Shown one piece after another: positions 1-7,672 of a stretch of 64,000 bases of DNA. The notes beneath the pieces are model-generated. The model made no database searches, had not been told where the DNA came from, and was given only the letters and a program-made list of their open reading frames with translations. The translations under genes and the position numbers were made by a program. The stretch spans positions 124,001 to 188,000 of the forward strand of contig NZ_JAHUWZ010000003.1 in assembly GCF_019218755.1 (NCBI RefSeq). Reading direction: 5' to 3'. The stretch is from Acidovorax sp. sif1233. GTDB lineage: Bacteria; Pseudomonadota; Gammaproteobacteria; Burkholderiales; Burkholderiaceae_C. Position 1 is the stretch's first letter, and each line of letters begins with the position of its first letter.

Positions 1-607
1 CGGTGACTTCGATGCGGCCCACACGGCCCGCCACCGGGGCGCGCACCTGGGTGTAGCCGAGGTTCAGCCTGGCGGTCTGCAGCGCGGCCTGGGCGGCGCG
101 CAGATTGGCATCGGCCTCGCGCTGCGCGTTCAGGCGTTCGTCGTGCTCGCGCTGGGCAATGGCGCGCTCTTCGAGCAGGCGCGTGGCCCGCTCCATTTCG
201 CTGCGGGTGTACGACACGCGGGCCTGCGCGGCCACCACCTGCGCCTCAGCGCGGTCCACCTCGGCGGCGTAGGGTGCCGGGTCCACGGTCACGAGCAGAT
301 CACCCTGCTTCACCAGCGAGCCTTCACGGAAGTGCACGGCCTGCACGGCACCCGAGACGCGCGGCCGCACGTCCACACGCTGCACGGCTTCGAGCCGGCC
401 GGAGAACTCGTCCCACAGGGCGATGTCCTTTTGCAGCACGGCAGCCACCGACACGGGCATGGCCGGTGGCGCCGCAGGGGTGCCATCGGCCTGCGCCACG
501 GGCGCCTGGAAAACAAGGATGGCGGCGGCCACGGCGGCCGTCACGGCGGTGGCCAGGGTGGCCAGGCCCAGCGGGCGGCTCTTGTGGGAGAGAGGATTGG
601 AGTTCAT
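1..607 (-). CDS. RND efflux periplasmic adaptor (partial, C-terminus outside window)
   Basis: Membrane-fusion (HlyD/AcrA/MexH-like) subunit that links an inner-membrane RND pump to an outer-membrane channel. About 202 residues are present and the frame runs off the left edge. In order: a hydrophobic N-terminal segment (residues about 12-30), a first lipoyl half-motif (VDVRPRVSGAVQAVHFREG), a coiled-coil hairpin rich in Ala, Glu and Arg with many heptads, and a second lipoyl half-motif (GYTQVRAPVAGRVG). The start ATG at 605-607 is the one that puts the signal/anchor at the N-terminus. The gene lies downstream of a SoxR-type promoter at 1002-1032 on the same strand, with a small possible leader ORF in between, so an inducible multidrug or redox-drug pump is likely. 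The pump gene should lie beyond the left edge. Family assignment is firm; substrate is unknown. Confidence 0.93.
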   Translation of the reverse strand, partial: MNSNPLSHKSRPLGLATLATAVTAAVAAAILVFQAPVAQADGTPAAPPAMPVSVAAVLQKDIALWDEFSGRLEAVQRVDVRPRVSGAVQAVHFREGSLVKQGDLLVTVDPAPYAAEVDRAEAQVVAAQARVSYTRSEMERATRLLEERAIAQREHDERLNAQREADANLRAAQAALQTARLNLGYTQVRAPVAGRVGRIEVT

Positions 608-790
608 GGTCACTTTCGGTCATAAGGGCGGCCTTCGCGGGCACGCCATGGAAGGTTTTCTGCCGCAGCAGGTGTCAGTGCACTGGTGCAGGCAGGTGTC
701 AGTGCGGCGGCGCAGGTGCGAATCTGGGCAATGACACGGTGAGAAGGTCAAGCCCGGAACGCAGCGCGCGGGCCCATGGGCGCTTGCACG

Positions 791-862
791 TCAACAGACG
801 CTTTGGCGCTGGGTGGTGTGACAGCCGCCGTAGCCGGCGGGCAAAAGGATGGGTGTGCTCAT
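791..862 (-). CDS. possible 23-residue leader peptide
   Basis: A short ORF starts with ATG at 860-862 and ends with TGA at 791-793. A strong Shine-Dalgarno sequence (GGAGG with an A-rich spacer) precedes it. The peptide begins MSTPILLPAGYGGCH and ends in QSVC; it has two cysteines and no membrane segment. It is the first translatable ORF after the SoxR-type promoter and is followed by the RND adaptor on the same strand. It could be a regulatory leader, a small functional peptide, or chance. I know of no described family. Confidence 0.4.
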   Translation of the reverse strand: MSTPILLPAGYGGCHTTQRQSVC

Positions 863-1001
863 GGTGTTTTCTTTCCTCCGTGTCGTTCAAATCAGTGGCG
901 TCGGGCACAGGGGGGAGGCATGCGCGGGCAAAGCCTCTCCCTCCGGCACGCCAGGCCGGAAAATCAGTGCAAAGAATGCAAATGGATTGTTGAGAGGCCG
1001 A

Positions 1002-1032
1002 AGTATCGAACCTCAACTTAAGTTGAGGTCAA
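1002..1032 (-). promoter_or_regulatory. SoxR/MerR-type promoter with 18-bp palindromic operator
   Basis: On the minus strand a -35 box TTGACC (1027-1032) and a -10 box GATACT (1002-1007) are separated by 19 bp, the overlong spacer typical of MerR-family promoters. The spacer contains the perfect palindrome CCTCAACTTAAGTTGAGG (1011-1028), which closely resembles the SoxR box. SoxR of Pseudomonas aeruginosa activates the mexGHI-opmD RND pump from such a site (established knowledge). Here the promoter points at the RND adaptor. No SoxR gene is in the window, so the regulator would act from elsewhere. Confidence 0.8.
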
Positions 1033-1054
1033 TGACTTTCTGCGGCCAGGGTCT

Positions 1055-1957
1055 TCAGGAGGGCACCGGACATCGGGTGGCCTCAAAGAACATCCGGAAC
1101 TGGTCCTGGGCGCCCGCGGCGCACGGACATTCGTGCTGGCCGGTCTGCAGCAGCGCATCGGGCCACTGGGCGGTCTTGGAGAACACATGGCGCGTGACCT
1201 GCAGGCCCGCAGCCTCCAGCCGCGCGGCGTAGGCCAGTGCCTCGTCGTGCATGGGGTCGGTGTCCCCCACCAGCACGAGCGTGGGCGGCAGGCCGGAGAG
1301 CCGGTGCGCGGACGCCGGCACGGCATAAGGGTGCTCGGCATCGCGGGGGCAGCGCAGGAAATTGCGCCAGCCTTCCGTCCACTTGCAGCCCGTGGCGTTG
1401 CCCGTGGCTTCGCGCAACGAGGCCGTGCCCACACAGGGGTCGAGCATGGGGGACAGGAGAATCTGCCCGGCCAGCGGCGGGTGCGACTGGTCCCGCGCCA
1501 TCAGGCCCACGGCGGCAGCCAGGTTGCCGCCCGCCTCTTCCCCGGCCAGATAGACCAGCGCGCCCTGCCCGCCGAGCTTGACCCGGTTGCGGTGCACCCA
1601 CTTGAGCACGTCATAGCCCGTGTCCACGGGCTGCGGAAACGGAGTGAGCGGGTAGGCCACGGAAACCACCACGGCCCCCACACCCTCCAGCAGGGACGCC
1701 ACGGTGCAGCCGTTGTCGAGATCCCCCGACACGAAGGCCCCGCCATGAAAATGCACCACCACGGGCGAGGCCTGTCCGGCCTTCTTGCGGCCGTACATGC
1801 GCACCGCCACGTCCTGCCCCTTGGTCACCTCGATGGTGGCGTCGGAGCACACGGACACCACCGCCTTGGAAGCGGCCCCAGGCGCGAGGGCTGCCTTGGC
1901 GGGCGCTGCGGCAGGCTGCGGTGTGGAGAATGGCGAAGACGGTTGGTCGGGCTGCAT
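1055..1957 (-). CDS. alpha/beta hydrolase, HSL-like, catalytic Ser replaced by Glu
   Basis: A 300-residue protein of the hormone-sensitive-lipase/esterase fold. The oxyanion motif HGG is at residues 71-73. The nucleophile elbow, normally GDSAGG, reads GEEAGG at 139-144, so the serine is Glu141. The acid-residue region GDTDPMHDEAL (about 231-241) is intact. Normal members hydrolyse short acyl esters; with this elbow ordinary esterase chemistry looks impossible, so the protein may be a pseudoenzyme, a binding protein, or use other chemistry. The start is the ATG at 1955-1957; a much longer upstream frame is an artefact that overprints the LysR gene. The gene is divergent from that LysR regulator. 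Confidence 0.8.
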   Translation of the reverse strand: MQPDQPSSPFSTPQPAAAPAKAALAPGAASKAVVSVCSDATIEVTKGQDVAVRMYGRKKAGQASPVVVHFHGGAFVSGDLDNGCTVASLLEGVGAVVVSVAYPLTPFPQPVDTGYDVLKWVHRNRVKLGGQGALVYLAGEEAGGNLAAAVGLMARDQSHPPLAGQILLSPMLDPCVGTASLREATGNATGCKWTEGWRNFLRCPRDAEHPYAVPASAHRLSGLPPTLVLVGDTDPMHDEALAYAARLEAAGLQVTRHVFSKTAQWPDALLQTGQHECPCAAGAQDQFRMFFEATRCPVPS

Positions 1958-2098
1958 GGCATGTACCCAGTGGGTGAAGGTAGGTGAACGATGGGTCAAA
2001 TGTAGTAGCTTGTGCCTTCGGGATAAACAGGCCAAACACCACCGCACTGTTTCCAAAAGCTCAACAATCACGGGGTGGCGCGCGTGTGAGAATTCCTC

Positions 2099-2118
2099 AG
2101 CACCCACTGGTGGGTGCT
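2099..2118. promoter_or_regulatory. 20-bp palindrome upstream of LysR gene
   Basis: AGCACCCAC and GTGGGTGCT form perfect 9-bp arms around a 2-bp centre. The site lies 25 bp upstream of the LysR start, between it and the divergent hydrolase. It is a plausible operator for the divergent pair. LysR sites more often follow T-N11-A, so the binding protein is uncertain. Confidence 0.5.
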
Positions 2119-2143
2119 GTAGTTCCAGATTCAAGGAGAAGCC

Positions 2144-3061
2144 ATGGACCAGATACAGGCCATGCGCATATTCGTGCGGGTGGTGGAGGCCGGCACGTTT
2201 ACCCGGGCGGCGGATTCGCTCTCGCTGCCCAAAGCCACCGTGACCAAGCATGTGCAGGCGCTGGAGGAGCGCCTGCGCGTGAAGCTGCTCAACCGCACCA
2301 CCCGGCGTGTGACGGTGACGCCGGACGGCGCCGCCTACTACGACCGCACGGTGCGCCTGCTGACCGATCTGGACGACATCGAGGCCAGCATGACCAACGC
2401 GCGCGCGAATCCACGCGGGCGCCTGCGCATCGACGTCGGAACGTCCATGGCGCAATTGCTCATCATCCCGCACCTGGCGGAGTTCCATGCCCGCTACCCC
2501 GACATCCAGCTGGACCTGGGGGTGAGCGACCGCATCGTGGACCTGATCGGCGACAACGTGGACTGCGTGATCCGCGGGGGCGAGCTCAGCGACCAGTCGC
2601 TGGTGGCCCGGCGCATCGGCAACCTGGAATTCATCACGGTGGCCTCGCCCGACTACGTGTCGCGCAAGGGCTCGCCCGCCCACCCGCTGGAGATCGAGGA
2701 AAAGCACGCCAGCGTGATCTACTTTTCCCCCCAGACCGGCCGACACTACCCGCTGGAGTTCCGCAAGGGCGACGAGTCCATCGACATCACGGGCCCCTAC
2801 CAGCTGAGCGTCAACGAGAGCAATGCCTACGTGACCTCCATCGTGGCGGGCCTCGGGATCGGCCAGATCACGAGCTACCAGGCCGAGCGGCATCTGCAAG
2901 ACGGTACGCTGGTGCGGCTGCTGCCGGAGTGGACCCAGCCGCTGCTGCCCGTGTATGTGGTGTACCCCCCCAACCGGCACCTGAGCGCGAAGGTGCGGGC
3001 CTTCGTGGACTGGGCGGCAGAGCTGTGCCAGCGTGAAACCGGACTCCAGCGGGTTGCTTGA
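2144..3061 (+). CDS. LysR-family transcriptional regulator
   Basis: A 305-residue regulator. The winged helix-turn-helix is at about residues 3-62 ([20 protein letters not shown]) and the effector-binding domain at about 90-295. The style, including the [11 protein letters not shown] wing and the [15 protein letters not shown] segment, matches the large DhcR/PA-type group of LysR proteins. The gene is divergent from the alpha/beta hydrolase at 1055-1957, its most likely target. The start ATG has an AAGGAGAA ribosome binding site. Confidence 0.93.
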   Translation: MDQIQAMRIFVRVVEAGTFTRAADSLSLPKATVTKHVQALEERLRVKLLNRTTRRVTVTPDGAAYYDRTVRLLTDLDDIEASMTNARANPRGRLRIDVGTSMAQLLIIPHLAEFHARYPDIQLDLGVSDRIVDLIGDNVDCVIRGGELSDQSLVARRIGNLEFITVASPDYVSRKGSPAHPLEIEEKHASVIYFSPQTGRHYPLEFRKGDESIDITGPYQLSVNESNAYVTSIVAGLGIGQITSYQAERHLQDGTLVRLLPEWTQPLLPVYVVYPPNRHLSAKVRAFVDWAAELCQRETGLQRVA

Positions 3062-3092
3062 CCCCGCCGCCCGCGGCCTTATGCTTGGGTCC

Positions 3093-3428
3093 ATGAACGC
3101 CACCGAGCCCCGCCCAGACCCCGCGACCCAGGAAGCCCCCGCGCCCACAGCAGCACCCGCCGGCGCGCCGGCGTCCACACCCCAAGCCCCCGCCAGGCAG
3201 CCGCGCAACCCCCTGCACGGCGTGACCCTGGAAGCCATGGTGGTCGGGCTGGCCGACTACTTTGGCTGGGATGAACTCGGCCGGCAAATCCCCATCCGCT
3301 GTTTCCAGAGCGACCCCAGCGTGGGCTCCAGCCTGAAGTTCCTGCGCAAGACGCCGTGGGCGCGCGAGAAGGTCGAAAGCCTGTACCTCTTCATGCTGCG
3401 CGACCAAAAGCGCAACGCCCAGGAGTAG
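3093..3428 (+). CDS. VF530-family (DUF2132) DNA-binding protein
   Basis: A 111-residue protein. Residues 1-38 are a Pro/Ala-rich, probably disordered tail, and residues about 40-108 are the VF530 domain ([20 protein letters not shown], then [20 protein letters not shown]). Structures of this small helical family suggest double-stranded DNA binding; the role in the cell is not known. Start ATG 3093 was chosen over ATG 3081, four codons upstream. The gene follows the LysR gene by 31 bp on the same strand but does not look functionally linked. Confidence 0.85.
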   Translation: MNATEPRPDPATQEAPAPTAAPAGAPASTPQAPARQPRNPLHGVTLEAMVVGLADYFGWDELGRQIPIRCFQSDPSVGSSLKFLRKTPWAREKVESLYLFMLRDQKRNAQE

Positions 3429-3440
3429 CAGCCGCCGGCG

Positions 3441-4640
3441 TCAGCCCAGCGCCTGCACCACGTCGGCCTGGAGGTCCTGCACATCCTCGATGCCGATGCT
3501 CATGCGCACCAGCGCATCCGACACCCCGTTGGCGCGCCGCACGGCCTCGGGCATGCCGCGGTGGGTGGTGGATGCGGGGTGGCAGGCCAGCGAATCGGCA
3601 TCGCCCACGGACACGGCCTGGGTCACGATGCACAAGCGGTCGAGGAAGTGCCGCGCGGCCTCGCGCCCGCCCCGCAGGTCGAACGCCAGAATGCTGCCGA
3701 AGTGGCGCATCTGGCGTGCCGCCACCGCGTGCCCGGGATGGTCGCCCAGGCCGGGGTAATACACGCGCTCCACCGCCGGATGGCGGTCAAGGCCGTGGGC
3801 CAGCGCATGCGCCGATGCGCAGGCGGCCTGCACGCGCAGCGGTAGCGTCTTGAGCCCGCGCAGCAGCATCGCCGCCTCGTGCGGGCTGAGGCACCCGCCC
3901 AGCTGGCCCATGCCCGCCGAACGAATCGCATTCATCAGCTCCACGGAGCCCACGGCCGCTCCGCCGGTGGCGTCGCCGTGGCCACTGATGAACTTGGTCG
4001 CCGAATGCACCACCACATCGATGCCCAGCGCCCGGGGCCGGGTGAGGTAAGGCGTGGCGAAGGTGTTGTCGGCGATGCTGATCGCGCCCGCCCGCCGGGC
4101 CACCTGCCCCACCTGCTCCAGGTCGATCACTTCCAGCGTCGGGTTGCTGGGCGTCTCCACGTAGACGATGCGCGTGCCCTTGGGGAGGCCCTCCTGCAAA
4201 CCCTCCACGGTGGCGAAATGCCGCACGCCGATGCCCAGGCGCGGCAGCAGCGTGCGCATCACGCCATCGGTGCCGCCATAGAGCGTGCCGACGCAGGCGA
4301 CGGTATCGCCCGCCGAGAGCAGGCCGATCAGGCTCGCGCTGATGGCCGCCATGCCGCTGGCGAACCCGACGGCGGCGGGGGCACCTTCCAGCAGGGCCAT
4401 CTTGCGCTCGAAGGCGGCGACGGTCGGGTTGGCGAATCGGCTGTAGACGTAGCCAGGCGCATCGCCATTGAAGCGGCTCACGCCCGCATCAAAATCGTCA
4501 TAGGCAAAGGCCGAGGTTGCGACGATGGGTGTCGCGATGGCCCCCGTGCCGGGATCGGGTGCCTGGCCCGCATGGACCGCGAGGGTGCGGAAACCCCAGG
4601 CGTGTGATGGATCGGGGGTGGGGGGAATCTGTGTGGTCAT
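3441..4640 (-). CDS. Cys/Met-metabolism PLP-dependent enzyme (trans-sulfuration family)
   Basis: A 399-residue fold-type I PLP enzyme related to cystathionine gamma-lyase/synthase, O-acetylhomoserine sulfhydrylase and methionine gamma-lyase. Visible landmarks are YSRFANPT (phosphate-binding loop), ASGMAAIS, the PLP lysine in HSATKFISGHGD and the substrate-carboxylate motif HPASTTHR. The loop holding the catalytic Cys of true methionine gamma-lyases (YGCT) reads YGGT, so it is not a canonical methionine gamma-lyase. It lies 49 bp downstream of the nitrilase gene on the same strand and probably shares its transcript, with a LysR gene divergent. That context raises a nitrile- or cyanide-related role; this is inference. 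Confidence 0.9.
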   Translation of the reverse strand: MTTQIPPTPDPSHAWGFRTLAVHAGQAPDPGTGAIATPIVATSAFAYDDFDAGVSRFNGDAPGYVYSRFANPTVAAFERKMALLEGAPAAVGFASGMAAISASLIGLLSAGDTVACVGTLYGGTDGVMRTLLPRLGIGVRHFATVEGLQEGLPKGTRIVYVETPSNPTLEVIDLEQVGQVARRAGAISIADNTFATPYLTRPRALGIDVVVHSATKFISGHGDATGGAAVGSVELMNAIRSAGMGQLGGCLSPHEAAMLLRGLKTLPLRVQAACASAHALAHGLDRHPAVERVYYPGLGDHPGHAVAARQMRHFGSILAFDLRGGREAARHFLDRLCIVTQAVSVGDADSLACHPASTTHRGMPEAVRRANGVSDALVRMSIGIEDVQDLQADVVQALG

Positions 4641-4689
4641 GGCGTATGCGGCTTTCCTGGCACTCTCACTGCGGGCCTTGGCCGCGCGC

Positions 4690-5613
4690 TCAGTCGGTGA
4701 ACGCCACGGTGTGCCTGGCGCGGCGGTCGACCTGCAGATTGAAGATATCCGGCCGTGCATAGTGGCCGACCACATCGAAGTCATAGCGCGCGCGCACCAG
4801 CTCCTCCACATCGATCTGCGCGGTGAGCAAGCCTGTCCGGCCCTGCAGCGGACCCGCCAGCACGTCGCCCAGCGGCCCGACGATCACGCTGTTGCCGCGG
4901 ATGAGCGGCCGGTCCGGCTCCCACCCCGGCGCCTCCACCCCCAGCTCACGCGGCGACGGCTGCACCTGGCAGGCGCTGATCACGAAGCAGCGCCCCTCGT
5001 GCGCGATGTGGCGCATGGAGCATTGCCAGATGTCGCGCTCGTCCACCGTGGGCGCGCACCAGACCTGCACGCCCTGGGCGTACATGGCGGTGCGCAGCAG
5101 GGGCATGTGGTTCTCCCAGCAGATCACGCCGCCCACGCGGCCCGCAGCCGATTCGACGACCGGCAGGGTGGAGCCATCTCCCATGCCCCATATCAGCCGC
5201 TCGGTGCCGGTGGGCATCAGCTTGCGGTGCCTGGCCACCAGCCCCTCCACCGGGTCGAAGTACAGGGCAGTGCAGTACAGCGTGCTGCCCGCGCGCTCGA
5301 TCACGCCGAGCACGAGCGTGGCGCCGGTGCGTGCCGAGAGGCCAGCCAGTGCCTGCGTCTCGGGCCCTGGCACGTCGATGGCGCTGGCGTGGTACCGGGC
5401 GAAGGCCTCACGCCCTTCCGGCAGGCGATAGCCCAGGCGCGTGCCAAAGATCTCGCCCTTGGGGTAGCCGCCCAGCAGGGCCTCGGGCATGACCACCAGC
5501 CGCGCGCCCGATGCCTGGATATCGGCCTCGTGGGCGAGCACATCGGCCAGCGTCTGCGCGGTACCCGCGGGGGAAGAGCCGATCTGCAGGGCGGCAACGG
5601 TCGTGAGGGGCAT
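4690..5613 (-). CDS. nitrilase (carbon-nitrogen hydrolase family)
   Basis: A 307-residue cytoplasmic nitrilase that would hydrolyse a nitrile to acid and ammonia. The Glu-Lys-Cys triad is present as E44 ([10 protein letters not shown]), K131 (HRKLMPT) and C165 ([12 protein letters not shown]). The CWEN signature is that of true nitrilases and cyanide hydratases rather than amidases. Length is close to other bacterial nitrilases, though the C-terminal tail is short. It is first in a two-gene minus-strand unit with the PLP enzyme and is divergently transcribed from a LysR gene 81 bp away, its probable activator. Substrate is unknown. Confidence 0.92.
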   Translation of the reverse strand: MPLTTVAALQIGSSPAGTAQTLADVLAHEADIQASGARLVVMPEALLGGYPKGEIFGTRLGYRLPEGREAFARYHASAIDVPGPETQALAGLSARTGATLVLGVIERAGSTLYCTALYFDPVEGLVARHRKLMPTGTERLIWGMGDGSTLPVVESAAGRVGGVICWENHMPLLRTAMYAQGVQVWCAPTVDERDIWQCSMRHIAHEGRCFVISACQVQPSPRELGVEAPGWEPDRPLIRGNSVIVGPLGDVLAGPLQGRTGLLTAQIDVEELVRARYDFDVVGHYARPDIFNLQVDRRARHTVAFTD

Positions 5614-5675
5614 GGTGGAAGTCCTTGGGAGAAAGAGGTCCCCAGTGTTGCCAAAGCCCTAAGATGAATCAATCC

Positions 5676-5686
5676 GCAACCGTTGC
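5676..5686. promoter_or_regulatory. palindrome in nitrilase/LysR divergent gap
   Basis: GCAAC-C-GTTGC is a perfect 11-bp palindrome in the 81-bp gap between nitrilase and its divergent LysR regulator, centred 14 bp before the LysR ATG. It is flanked by ATCA/TGAT half-sites. It is a candidate autoregulatory operator; its small size makes chance possible. Confidence 0.35.
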
Positions 5687-5694
5687 TTAGTGAT

Positions 5695-6657
5695 ATGAAT
5701 GATATTGATATCGGATTTGATCTCAACGTCCTGCGCGTCTTCGAGGCCTTGCACGAGGAAGGTGGGGCCACGCGCGCGGCGCTGCGGCTGGGTGTGACCC
5801 AGTCGGCCGTGAGCGCGGCGCTGGCACGGCTGCGCCATGTATATGGCGACCCGCTGTTCACCCGCACCGGCCGTGGCCTGGCGCCCACGCTGCGCGCGCA
5901 GGAGCTCAAGCCCGTGATCAGCGAAGCGCTGAACAAATGCAGGGAGAGCCTCGCCCTGGGCTCCACGCCCCAGGCGCGCTATCAGGGGCGGTCCGTGGTG
6001 ATCGGCATGTCGGATGATTTCGAGATCGCGATGGGCCAGGCGCTGGTGAGGGCCGTGGCGCAGCACGCGCCCGGCCTGCGCCTGGCCTTTCGGCAGACGC
6101 ACAGCCAGATCGTGGCCGAGATGCTCATGGCGCGCGAGATCGACCTGGCGATCACGGCCGGCGGGTTCGCCACACGCTGGCTCAGCCACCAGGCGCTGGG
6201 CGAAGGGGGGTACGCCTGCCTCATCGACGCAGTGGCGCCGGGCCCCGTCGCCAGGGCGGGCAAGCGGCGCGGCGGCGCAGCCCCGCCCGGCCTGAGCGTG
6301 GAGGACTACGTGCACCGCGAGCATGTGCTCATCTCGTCGGGCGGCTTCATCGGCGTGGTGGACGAGGTGCTGGCCGCCACGGGCCACAAGCGCCGTGTGA
6401 TTGCATCCACCACGCATTTCGCCGCCCTGCCCTACCTGCTGGCGGGAACCCGCGCGGTCGCCACGCTGCCCGCGCATGCGGCCCAGGCGATCGCGCGGAT
6501 GACCGGCCTGCAGGTTCTGCCCTGCCCGATCGCCATGCCGCGCTATGCCATCGAGCTCGGCTGGCGCACCGATGCGCTCCGCGATTCGGCGGTGGCGCAT
6601 GTCCGCACCATCGTGGCGCAGCAGTGGCCCCAGGGATCTGCTGCCACGGGGGCCTGA
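5695..6657 (+). CDS. LysR-family transcriptional regulator (NodD/SyrM-like group)
   Basis: A 320-residue regulator. The helix-turn-helix occupies about residues 5-65 (GGATRAALRLGVTQSAVSAA), followed by the YGDPLFTRTGRGLAPT wing. The effector domain (about 90-310) contains the RQTHSQIVAEMLMAREIDLAI segment. ATG 5695 was preferred over an in-frame TTG 12 bp upstream. It faces away from the nitrilase-PLP enzyme pair and probably controls it. Confidence 0.92.
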   Translation: MNDIDIGFDLNVLRVFEALHEEGGATRAALRLGVTQSAVSAALARLRHVYGDPLFTRTGRGLAPTLRAQELKPVISEALNKCRESLALGSTPQARYQGRSVVIGMSDDFEIAMGQALVRAVAQHAPGLRLAFRQTHSQIVAEMLMAREIDLAITAGGFATRWLSHQALGEGGYACLIDAVAPGPVARAGKRRGGAAPPGLSVEDYVHREHVLISSGGFIGVVDEVLAATGHKRRVIASTTHFAALPYLLAGTRAVATLPAHAAQAIARMTGLQVLPCPIAMPRYAIELGWRTDALRDSAVAHVRTIVAQQWPQGSAATGA

Positions 6658-6711
6658 GCCCCCGGCCTGCGCCCGCCTGCCGTGCGGGGTTTCTTTCGGT
6701 ATCGCGCCGGC

Positions 6712-7671
6712 TCAGTCGCCCGTGGTCACCAGGAAGTCGCGGCTGATGCCCCCTCCCAGGTCGTTGACCCGGTCAAGGAACTGCGTGAGGAACGCGTGCA
6801 GCCCTGTCGACAGGATTTCGTCGATGCGGCCATATTGCAGGTCGGCCAGCAGGCGGCCCGCGCGGCGCTGCGTTTCAGCCGACTGCTGATTGGCCACGAC
6901 GCCCAGGTTGTCCACCACTTCGCGCAGGCAGGCGTGCAGCGAGCGGGGCATGTCGCGGCGCAGGATCAGCAGGTCGGCCACGCGGCCGGGGGTGATCACG
7001 TCGCGGTAGACCTTGCGGTAGACCTCGAAGGCCGAGACGCTGCGCAGGATGGCGCTCCAATGGTAGAAGTCGTTCTCCTGGTTGCGCTCGCTGGCCCGGC
7101 CGAAGAAGTCGTTCTTCACCGCATGGAACTTCACGTCCAGCAGGCGCGCGGTGTTGTCCGCCCGCTCCAGGAACGTGCCCATGCGCAGGAAATGAAAAGC
7201 CTCGTCCTGCAGCATCGTGCCCAGCACCACGCCGCGCGACAGGTGCGAGCGGTACTTCACCCATTCGAAGAACTGCCCCGGATCCCGTTCGAAGGCGCTG
7301 CCTTCGAGCTGGCGGTGCAGTTCCAGCCAGGTCTGGTTCTGCGTCTCCCACACCTCGGTGGTGAGGGCGCCACGCACGGCCCGCGCATTTTCGCGGGCGG
7401 CACGCAGGCACGAGAGGATGGACGAGGGGTTGTCGCCGTCGCGCACCATGAACTCGAGCACGCGCTGCGGCGTGACCTTGCCATGCTTGGCGGCATAGGC
7501 CGGGATCAGCTCGCTGATGGACAGCAGCCCTTCCCAGCCTTCCTGCGCCACGTCGGCGGACTGGGGCAGCAGCGAGGTTTCGTAGCTCACGTTGAGCATG
7601 CGGGCGGTGTTTTCCGCCCTTTCGGTGTACCTGGACATCCAGAACAGATGGTCGGCGGTGCGGCTCAGCAT
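6712..7671 (-). CDS. alpha-E domain protein (DUF403)
   Basis: A 319-residue, mostly helical protein starting MLSRTADHLFWMSRYTERAENTARML, the hallmark of the alpha-E family. It follows the circularly permuted ATP-grasp gene with a gap of 1 bp, so the two are translationally coupled. Comparative genomics (amidoligase work by Iyer and colleagues) predicts that this pair, often with a transglutaminase-like gene, makes or modifies a peptide. No biochemical role is established. Here no transglutaminase or peptidase partner is adjacent. Confidence 0.92.
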   Translation of the reverse strand: MLSRTADHLFWMSRYTERAENTARMLNVSYETSLLPQSADVAQEGWEGLLSISELIPAYAAKHGKVTPQRVLEFMVRDGDNPSSILSCLRAARENARAVRGALTTEVWETQNQTWLELHRQLEGSAFERDPGQFFEWVKYRSHLSRGVVLGTMLQDEAFHFLRMGTFLERADNTARLLDVKFHAVKNDFFGRASERNQENDFYHWSAILRSVSAFEVYRKVYRDVITPGRVADLLILRRDMPRSLHACLREVVDNLGVVANQQSAETQRRAGRLLADLQYGRIDEILSTGLHAFLTQFLDRVNDLGGGISRDFLVTTGD

Positions 7672-7672
7672 T

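Larger units (their letters stand above)
608..1054. other. 447-bp control region of the RND efflux operon
   Basis: No gene of normal size is convincing here. The region holds, in transcription order on the minus strand, the SoxR-like promoter (1002-1032), a 23-codon ORF with a strong ribosome binding site (791-862), and about 180 bp of leader before the adaptor start. Longer open frames on either strand are Arg/Pro-rich GC shadows. Confidence 0.6.

Noticed and set aside
1055..3238. 727-residue minus-strand open frame spanning hydrolase and LysR genes
   Set aside because: Only the hydrolase part has family features; the rest is antisense to the LysR gene and reflects GC-rich codon bias.
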